From NCBI GenBank assembly GCA_963556195.1, contig CAUVYP010000244.1, positions 2,356,001 through 2,420,000 of the forward strand: a stretch of DNA of 64,000 nt, in the 5' to 3' direction. Source of the stretch: Sepiola atlantica (Eukaryota; Mollusca; Cephalopoda; Sepiida; Sepiolidae). Under the pieces are notes generated by a model. That model saw nothing but the letters and a program-made list of their open reading frames with translations, ran no database searches and was not told where the DNA came from. Shown here in pieces: positions 51,894 to 61,751 of this stretch (positions are counted from its first letter, which is position 1; each line of letters starts with the position of its first letter). The position numbers were made by a program, and so were the translations under genes.

Positions 51894-53567
51894 TTAGCGC
51901 GTTTTAAAGTTGATATCGCTTTTGTTTATAACTTCCACATTTATTCGAATTGTGCAACGAAACTTTGCAGACAGTCTCGAATAGGCCTTTTCTACTGAAG
52001 TACCAAGTTTCAGAAGTGCAACTCTTGTACTGCCGGAGATATGTCGATACAAACTGAATACGCAAAAAAACAACAAAATTTAGCGCGTTTTAAAGTTGAT
52101 ATCGCTTTTGTTTATAACTTCCACATTTATTCGAATTGTGCAACGAAACTTTGCAGACAGTCTCGAATAGGCCTCCTCTACTGAAGTACCAAGTTTCAGA
52201 AGTGCAGCTCTTGTACTGCCGGAGATATGTCGATACAAACTGAATACGCAAATCATCAACAAAATTTAGCGCGTTTTAATGTTGATATCGCTTTTGTTTA
52301 TAACTTCCACATTTATTCGAATTGTGCAACGAAACTTTGCAGACAGTCTCGAATAGGCCTTTTCTACTGAAGTACAAAGTTTCAGAAGTGCAGCTCTTGT
52401 ACTGCCGGAGATATGTCGATACAAACTGAATACGCAAAACATCAACAAAATTTAGCGCGTTTTAAAGTTGATATCGCTTTTGTTTATAACTTCCACATTT
52501 ATTCGAATTGTGCCACGAAACTTTGCAGACAGTCTCGAATAGGCCTCTTCAACTGAAGTACCTAGTTTCAGAAGTGCAGCTCTTGTACTGCCGGAGATAT
52601 GTCGATACAAACTGAATACGCAAATCATCAACAAAATTTAGCGCGTTTTAATGTTGATATCGCTTTTGTTTATAACTTCCACATTTATTCGAATTGTGCC
52701 ACGAAACTTTGCAGACAGTCGCGGAGACACATGTTCTACTGAAGTACCAAGTTTCAAAAGTGCAGCTCTTGTACTGCCGGAGATATGTCGATACAAACTG
52801 AATACGCAAAACATCAACAAAATTTAGCGCGTTTTAAAGTTGATATCGCTTTTGTTTATAACTTCCACATTTATTCGAATTGTGCAACGAAACTTTGCAG
52901 ACAGTCTCGAATAGGCCTTTTCTACTGAAGCACCAAGTGTCAGAAGTGCAGCTCTTGTACTTCCGGAGATATGTCGATACAAACTGAATACGCAAAACAT
53001 CAACAAAATTTAGCGCGTTTTAAAGTTGATATCGCTTTTGTTTATAACTTCCACATTTATTCGAATTGTGCAACGAAACTTTGCAGACAGTCTCGAATAG
53101 GCCTTTTCTACTGAAGTACCAAGTTTCAGAAGTGCAGCTCTTGTACTGCCGGAGATATGTCGATACAAACTGAATACGCAAAAAACCAACAAAATTTAGC
53201 GCGTTTTAAAGTTGATATCGCTTTTGTTTATAACTTTCACATTTATTCGAATTGTGCAACGAAACTTTGCAGACAGTCTCGAATAGGCCTCCTCTACTGA
53301 AGTACCAAGTTTCAGAAGTGCAGCTCTTGTACTGCCGGAGATATGTCGATACAAACTGAATACGCAAAACATCAACAAAATTTAGCGCGTTTTAAAGTTG
53401 ATATCGCTTTTGTTTATAACTTCCCCATTTATTCGAATTGTGCAACGAAACTTTGCAGACAGTCGCGGAGACACATTTTCTACTAAAGTACCAAGGTTCA
53501 GAAGTGCAGCTCTTGTACTGCCGGAGATATGTCGATACAAACTGAATACGCAAAACATCAACAAAAT
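51894..53567 (+). repeat. F-anchored higher-order unit, 9 monomers, copy 2
   Basis: This repeats 50220-51893 at 1674 bp spacing, including acctag in the chimeric monomer (52452). Own changes include gcaactctt (about 52020), ttcaactg (about 52549) and tactaaag (about 53482). The D monomer has gtttcag where copy 1 has gtgtcag. Confidence 0.87.
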
Positions 53568-56500
53568 TTAGCGCGTTTTAAAGTTGATATCGCTTTTGTT
53601 TATAACTTCCACATTTATTCGAATTGTGCAACGAAACTTTGCAGACAGTCTCGAATAGGCCTTTTCTACTGAAGTACCAAGTTTCAGAAGTGCAGCTCTT
53701 GTACTGCCGGAGATATGTCGATACAAACTGAATACGCAAAAAAACAACAAAATTTAGCGCGTTTTAAAGTTGATATCGCTTTTGTTTATAACTTCCACAT
53801 TTATTCGAATTGTGCAACGAAACTTTGCAGACAGTCTCGAATAGGCCTCCTCTACTGAAGTACCAAGTTTCAGAAGTGCAGCTATTGTACTGCCGGAGAT
53901 ATGTCGATACAAACTGAATACGCAAATCATCAACAAAATTTAGCGCGTTTTAATGTTGATATCGCTTTTGTTTATAACTTCCACATTTATTCGAATTGTG
54001 CAACGAAACTTTGCAGACAGTCTCGAATAGGCCTTTTCTACTGAAGTACCAAGTTTCAGAAGTGCAGCTCTTGTACTGCCGGAGATATGTCGATACAAAC
54101 TGAATACGCAAAACATCAACAAAATTTAGCGCGTTTTAAAGTTGATATCGCTTTTGTTTATAACTTCCACATTTATTCGAATTGTGCCACGAAACTTTGC
54201 AGACAGTCGCGGAAACACATGTTCTACTGAAGTACCAAGTTTCAGAAGTGCAGTTCTTGTACTGCCGGAGATATGTCGATACAAACTGAATACGCAAAAC
54301 ATCAACAAAATTTAGTGCGTTTTAAAGTTGATATCGCTTTTGTTTATAACTTCCACATTTATTCGAATTGGGCAACGAAACTTTGCAGACACTCTCGAAT
54401 AGGCTTTTTCTACTGAAGCACAAAGTGTCAGAAGTGCAGCTCTTGTACTGCCGGAGATATGTCGATACAAACTGAATACGCAAAACATCAACAAAATTTA
54501 GCGCGTTTTAAAGTTGATATCGCTTTTGTTTATAACTTCCACATTTATTCGAATTGTGCAACGAAACTTTGCAGACAGTCTCGAATAGGCCTTTTCTACT
54601 TAAGTACTAAGTTTCAGAAGTGCAGCTCTTGTACTACCGGAGATATGTCGATACAAACTGAATACGCAAAAAACCAACAAAATTTAGCGCGTTTTAAAGT
54701 TGATATCGCTTTTGTTTATAACTTCCACATTTATTCGAATTGTGCAACGAAACTTTGCAGACAGTCTCGAATAGGCCTCCTCTACTGAAGTACCAAGTTT
54801 CAGAAGTGCAGCTCTTGTACTGCCGGAGATATGTCGATACAAACTGAATACGCAAATCATCAACAAAATTTAGCGCGTTTTAATGTTGATATCGCTTTTG
54901 TTTATAACTTCCACATTTATTCCAATTGTGCAACGAAACTTTGCAGACAGTCTCAAATAGGCCTTTTCTACTGAAGCAGCAAGTTTCAGAAGTGCAGCTC
55001 TTGTACTGCCGGAGATATGTCGATACAAACTGAATACGCAAAACATCAACAAAATTTAGCGCGTTTTAAAGTTGATATCGCTTTTGTTTATAACTTCCAC
55101 ATTTATTCGAATTGTGCAACGAAACTTTGCAGACAGTCGCGGAGACACATTTTCTACTGAAGTACTAAGTTTCAGAAGTGCAGCTCTTGTACTGCCGGAG
55201 ATATGTCGATACAAACTGAATACTGCAAAACATCAACAAAATTTAGCGCGTTTTAAAGTTGATATCGCTTTTGTTTATAACTTCCACATTTATTCGAATT
55301 GTGCAACGAAACTTTGCAGACAGTCGCGGAGACACATTTTCTACTGAAGTACCAGGTTTCAGAAGTGCAGCTCTTGTACTGCCGGAGATATGTCGATACA
55401 AACTAGATACGCAAAACATCAACAAAATTTAGCGCGTTTTAAAGTTGATATCGCTTTTGTTTATAACTTCCACATTTATTCGAATTGTGCAACGAAACTT
55501 TGCAGACAGTCGCGGAGACACATGTTCTACTGAAGTACCAAGTGTCAGAAGTGCAGCTCTTGTACTGCCGGAGATATGTCGATACAAACTGAATACGCAA
55601 AACATCAACAAAATTTAGCGCGTTTTAAAGTTGATATCGCTTTTGTTTATAACTTTCACATTGATTCGAATTGTGCCACGAAACTTTGCAGACAGTCGCG
55701 GAGACACATTTTCTACTGAAGTACCAAGTTTCAGAAGTGCAGCTCTTGTACTACCGGAGATATGTCGATACAAACTGAATACGCAAAAACCAACAAAATT
55801 TAGCGCGTTTTAAAGTTGATATCGCTTTTGTTTATAACTTCCACATTTATTCGAATTGTGCAACGAAACTTTGCAGACAGTCTCGAATAGGCCTCCTCTA
55901 CTGAAGTACCAAGTTTCAGAAGTGCAGCTCTGTACTGCCGGAGATATGTCGATACAAACTGAATACGCAAATCATCAACAAAATTTAGCGCGTTTTAATG
56001 TTGATATCGCTTTTGTTTATAACTTCCACATTTATTCGAATTGTGCCACGAAACTTTGCAGACAGACGCGGAGACACATGTTCTACTGAAGTACCAAGTT
56101 TCAAAAGTGCAGCTCTTGTACTGCCGGAGATATGTCGATACAAACTGAATACGCAAAAACATCAACAAAATTTAGCGCGTTTTAAAGTTGATATCGCTTT
56201 TGTTTATAACTTCCACATTTATTCGAATTGTGCAACGAAACTTTGCAGACAGTCTCGAATAGGCCTTTTCTACTGAAGCACCAAGTGTCAGAAGTGCAGC
56301 TCTTGTACTTCCGGAGATATGTCGATACAAACTGAATACGCAAAACATCAACAAAATTTAGCGCGTTTTAAAGTTGATATCGCTTTTGTTTATAACTTCC
56401 ACATTTATTCGAATTGGGCAACGAAACTTTGCAGACAGTCTCGAATAGGCCTTTTCTACTGAAGTACCAAGTTTCAGAAGTGCAGCTCTTGTACTGCCGG

Positions 56501-56915
56501 AGATATGTCGATACAAACTGAATACGCAAAAAACCAACAAAATTTAGCGCGTTTTAAAGTTGATATCGCTTTTGTTTATAACTTTCACATTTATTCGAAT
56601 TGTGCAACGAAACTTTGCAGACAGTCTCGAATAGGCCTCCTCTACTGAAGTACCAAGTTTCAGAAGTGCAGCTCTTGTACTGCCGGAGATATGTCGATAC
56701 AAACTGAATACGCAAAACATCAACAAAATTTAGCGCGTTTTAAAGTTGATATCGCTTTTGTTTATAACTTCCCCATTTATTCGAATTGTGCAACGAAACT
56801 TTGCAGACAGTCGCGGAGACACATTTTCTACTGAAGTACCAAGGTTCAGAAGTGCAGCTCTTGTACTGCCGGAGATATGTCGATACAAACTGAATACGCA
56901 AAACATCAACAAAAT
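53568..56915 (+). repeat. F-anchored higher-order unit, 18 monomers, with an indel cluster
   Basis: Order is F E R H T L E C N K B M E V T J D G, the same as 46871-50219. Four single-base indels (about 55224, 55785-55789, 55930-55932, 55155+1000 i.e. 56155-56159) sum to zero, so the unit is still 18 x 186 bp. Other single-copy changes are tattccaattg near 54923 and aaactagatac near 55402. Confidence 0.85.
55221..56160 (+). other. Cluster of four compensating 1 bp indels
   Basis: Insertion of T in tactgcaaaa (55224), loss of one A in a six-A run (55785-55789), loss of one T in ctcttgtac (55930-55932), and gain of one A in a four-A run (56155-56159). The net change is zero. Confidence 0.8.
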
Positions 56916-58589
56916 TTAGCGCGTTTTAAAGTTGATATCGCTTTTGTTTATAACTTCCACATTTATTCGAATTGTGCAACGAAACTTTGCAGACAGTCTC
57001 GAATAGGCCTTTTCTACTGAAGTATCAAGTTTCAGAAGTGCAGCTCTTGTACTGCCGGAGATATGTCGATACAAACTGAATACGCAAAAAAACAACAAAA
57101 TTTAGCGCGTTTTAAAGTTGATATCGCTTTTGTTTATAACTTCCACATTTATTCGAATTGTGCAACGAAACTTTGCAGACAGTCTCGAATAGGCCTCCTC
57201 TACTGAAGTACCAAGTTTCAGAAGTGCAGCTCTTGTACTGCCGGAGATATGTCGATACAAACTGAATACGCAAATCATCAACAAAATTTAGCGCGTTTTA
57301 ATGTTGATATCGCTTTTGTTTATAACTTCCACATTTATTCGAATTGTGCAACGAAACTTTGCAGACAGTCTCGAATAGGCCTTTTCTACTGAAGTACAAA
57401 GTTTCAGAAGTGCAGCTCTTGTACTGCCGGAGATATGTCGATACAAACTGAATACGCAAAACATCAACAAAATTTAGCGCGTTTTAAAGTTGATATCGCT
57501 TTTGTTTATAACTTCCACATTTATTCGAATTGTGCCACGAAACTTTGCAGACAGTCTCGAATAGGCCTCCTCTACTGAAGTACCAAGTTTCAGAAGTGCA
57601 GCTCTTGTACTGCCGGAGATATGTCGATACAAACTGAATACGCAAATCATCAACAAAATTTAGCGCGTTTTAATGTTGATATCGCTTTTGTTTATAACTT
57701 CCACATTTATTCGAATTGTGCCACGAAACTTTGCAGACAGTCGCGGAGACACATGTTCTACTGAAGTACCAAGTTTCAAAAGTGCAGCTCTTGTACTGCC
57801 GGAGATATGTCGATACAAACTGAATACGCAAAACATCAACAAAATTTAGCGCGTTTTAAAGTTGATATCGCTTTTGTTTATAACTTCCACATTTATTCGA
57901 ATTGTGCAACGAAACTTTGCAGACAGTCTCGAATAGGCCTTTTCTACTGAAGCACCAAGTGTCAGAAGTGCAGCTCTTGTACTTCCGGAGATATGTCGAT
58001 ACAAACTGAATACGCAAAACATCAACAAAATTTAGCGCGTTTTAAAGTTAATATCGCTTTTGTTTATAACTTCCACATTTATTCGAATTGTGCAACGAAA
58101 CTTTGCAGACAGTCTCGAATAGGCCTTTTCTACTGAAGTACCAAGTTTCAGAAGTGCAGCTCTTGTACTGCCGGAGATATGTCGATACAAACTGAATACG
58201 CAAAAAACCAACAAAATTTAGCGCGTTTTAAAGTTGATATCGCTTTTGTTTATAACTTTCACATTTATTCGAATTGTGCAACGAAACTTTGCAGACAGTC
58301 TCGAATAGGCCTCCTCTACTGAAGTACCAAGTTTCAGAAGTGCAGCTCTTGTACTGCCGGAGATATGTCGATACAAACTGAATACGCAAAACATCAACAA
58401 AATTTAGCGCGTTTTAAAGTTGATATCGCTTTTGTTTATAACTTCCCCATTTATTCGAATTGTGCAACGAAACTTTGCAGACAGTCGCGGAGACACATTT
58501 TCTACTGAAGTACCAAGGTTCAGAAGTGCAGCTCTTGTACTGCCGGAGATATGTCGATACAAACTGAATACGCAAAACATCAACAAAAT
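56916..58589 (+). repeat. F-anchored higher-order unit, 9 monomers, copy 3
   Basis: Same order as 50220 and 51894, separated from them by an 18-monomer unit. The chimeric fourth monomer (57474) has gccacg then ggcctcctc and accaag. Recurrence of the same 12-monomer deletion on both sides of an 18-mer implies later shuffling of whole units, not repeated identical deletion. Confidence 0.86.
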
Positions 58590-61500
58590 TTAGCGCGTTT
58601 TAAAGTTGATATCGCTTTTGTTTATAACTTCCACATTTATTCGAATTGTGCAACGAAACTTTGCAGACAGTCTCGAATAGGCCTTTTCTACTGAAGTACC
58701 AAGTTTCAGAAGTGCAGCTCTTGTACTGCCGGAGATATGTCGATACAAACTGAATACGCAAAAAAACAACAAAATTTAGCGCGTTTTAAAGTTGATATCG
58801 CTTTTGTTTATAACTTCCCCATTTATTCGAATTGTGCAACGAAACTTTGCAGACAGTCTCGAATAGGCCTCCTCTACTGAAGTACCAAGTTTCAGAAGTG
58901 CAGCTCTTGTACTGCCGGAGATATGTCGATACAAACTGAATACGCAAATCATCAACAAAATTTAGCGCGTTTTAATGTTGATATCGCTTTTGTTTATAAC
59001 TTCCACATTTATTCGAATTGTGCAACGAAACTTTGCAGACAGTCTCGAATAGGCCTTTTCTACTGAAGTACCAAGTTTCAGAAGTGCAGCTCTTGTACTG
59101 CCGGAGATATGTCGATACAAACTGAATACGCAAAACATCAACAAAATTTAGCGCGTTTTAAAGTTGATATCGCTTTTGTTTATAACTTCCACATTTATTC
59201 GAATTGTGCCACGAAACTTTGCAGACAGTCGCGGAAACACATGTTCTACTGAAGTACCAAGTTTCAGAAGTGCAGCTCTTGTACTGCCGGAGATATGTCG
59301 ATACAAACTGAATACGCAAAACATCAACAAAATTTAGTGCGTTTTAAAGTTGATATCGCTTTTGTTTATAACTTCCACATTTATTCGAATTGGGCAACGA
59401 AACTTTGCAGACACTCTCGAATAGGCTTTTTCTACTGAAGCACCAAGTGTCAGAAGTGCAGCTCTTTTACTGCCGGAGATATGTCGATACAAACTGAATA
59501 CGCAAAACATCAACAAAATTTAGCGCGTTTTAAAGTTGATATCGCTTTTGTTTATAACTTCCACATTTATTCGAATTGTGCAACGAAACTTTGCAGACAG
59601 TCTCAAATAGGCCTTTTCTACTGAAGTACCAAGTTTCAGAAGTGCAGCTCTTGTACTGCCGGAGATATGTCGATACAAACTGAATACGTAAAACATCAAC
59701 AAAATTTAGCGCGTTTTAAAGTTGATATCGCTTTTGTTTATAACTTCCACATTTATTCGAATTGTGCAACGAAACTTTGCAGACAGTCTCGAATAGGCCT
59801 CCTCTACTGGAGTACCACGTTTCAGAAGTGCAGCTTTTGTACTGCCGGAGATATGTCGATACAAACTGAATACGCAAAACATCAACAAAATTTAGCGCGT
59901 TTTAAAGTTTATATCGCTTTTGTTTATAACTTTCACATTTATTCGAATTGTGCCACGAAACTTTGCAGACAGTCGCGAAGACACATTTTCTACTGAAGTA
60001 CCAAGTTTCAGAAGTGCAGCTCTTGTACTGCCGGAGATATGTCGATAAAAACTGAATACGAAAAACATCAACAAAATTTAGCGCGTTTTAAAGTTGATAT
60101 CGCTTTTGTTTATAACTTCCACATTTATTCGAATTGTGCAACGAAACTTTGCAGACAGTCTCAAATAGGCCTTTTCTACTGAAGCAGCAAGTTTCAGAAG
60201 TGCAGCTGTTGTACTGCCGGAGATATGTCGATACAAACTGAATACGCAAAACATCAACAAAATTTAGCGCGTTTTAAAGTTGATATCGCTTTTGTTTATG
60301 ACTTCCACATTTATTCGAATTGTGCAACGAAACTTTGCAGACAGTCGCGGAGACACATTTTCTACTGAAGTACCAAGTTTCAGAAGTGCAGCTCTTGTAC
60401 TGCCGGAGATATGTCGATACAAACTGAATACGCAAAACATCAACAAAATTTAGCGCGTTTTAAAGTTGATATCGCTTTTGTTTATAACTTCCACATTTAT
60501 TCGAATTGTGCAACGAAACTTTGCAGACAGTCGCGGAGACACATTTTCTACTGAAGTACCAGGTTTCAGAAGTGCAGCTCTTGTACTGCCGGAGATATGT
60601 CGATACAAACTGAATACGCAAAACATCAACAAAATTTAGCGCGTTTTAAAGTTGATATCGCTTTTGTTTATAACTTCCACATTTATTCGAATTGTGCAAC
60701 GAAACTTTGCAGACAGTCGCGGAGACACATGTTCTACTGAAGTACCAAGTGTCAGAAGTGCAGCTCTTGTACTGCCGGAGATATGTCGATACAAACTGAA
60801 TACGCAAAACATCAACAAAATTTAGCGCGTTTTAAAGTTGATATCGCTTTTGTTTATAACTTTCACATTTATTCGAATTGTGCCACGAAACTTTGCAGAC
60901 AGTCGCGGAGACACATTTCCTACTGAAGTACCAAGTTTCAGAAGTGCAGCTCTTGTACTACCGGAGATATGTCGATACAAACTGAATACGCAAAAAACCA
61001 ACAAAATTTAGCGCGTTTTAAAGTTGATATCGCTTTTGTTGATAACTTCCACATTTATACGAATTGTGCAACGAAACTTTGCAGACAGTCTCGAATAGGC
61101 CTTTTCTACTGAAGCACCAAGTGTCAGAAGTGCAGCTCTTGTACTTCCGGAGATATGTCGATACAAACTGAATACGCAAAACATCAACAAAATTTAGCGC
61201 GTTTTAAAGTTGATATCGCTTTTGTTTATAACTTCCACATTTATTCGAATTGTGCAACGAAACTTTGCAGACAGTCTCGAATAGGCCTTTTCTACTGAAG
61301 TACCAAGTTTCAGAAGTGCAGCTCTTGTACTGCCGGAGATATGTCGATACAAACTGAATACGCAAAAAACCAACAAAATTTAGCGCGTTTTAAAGTTGAT
61401 ATCGCTTTTGTTTATAACTTTCACATTTATTCGAATTGTGCAACGAAACTTTGCAGACAGTCTCGAATAGGCCTCCTCTACTGAAGTACCAAGTTTCAGA

Positions 61501-61751
61501 AGTGCAGCTCTTGTACTGCCGGAGATATGTCGATACAAACTGAATACGCAAAACATCAACAAAATTTAGCGCGTTTTAAAGTTGATATCGCTTTTGTTTA
61601 TAACTTCCCCATTTATTCGAATTGTGCAACGAAACTTTGCAGACAGTCGCGGAGACACATTTTCTACTGAAGTACCAAGGTTCAGAAGTGCAGCTCTTGT
61701 ACTGCCGGAGATATGTCGATACAAACTGAATACGCAAAACATCAACAAAAT
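58590..61751 (+). repeat. F-anchored higher-order unit, 17 monomers
   Basis: Order is F E R H T Y P S C N K B M T J D G. Two fusions explain the length. The monomer at 59520 starts with gttttaaag like L and ends as Y (ctcaaatagg), removing L-E. The monomer at 61008 starts with ttgttgataac, the mark of the E monomer at 42221, and ends as T (gcaccaagtgtc), removing E-V. It retains P and S, which the 18-mers lack. Confidence 0.85.
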
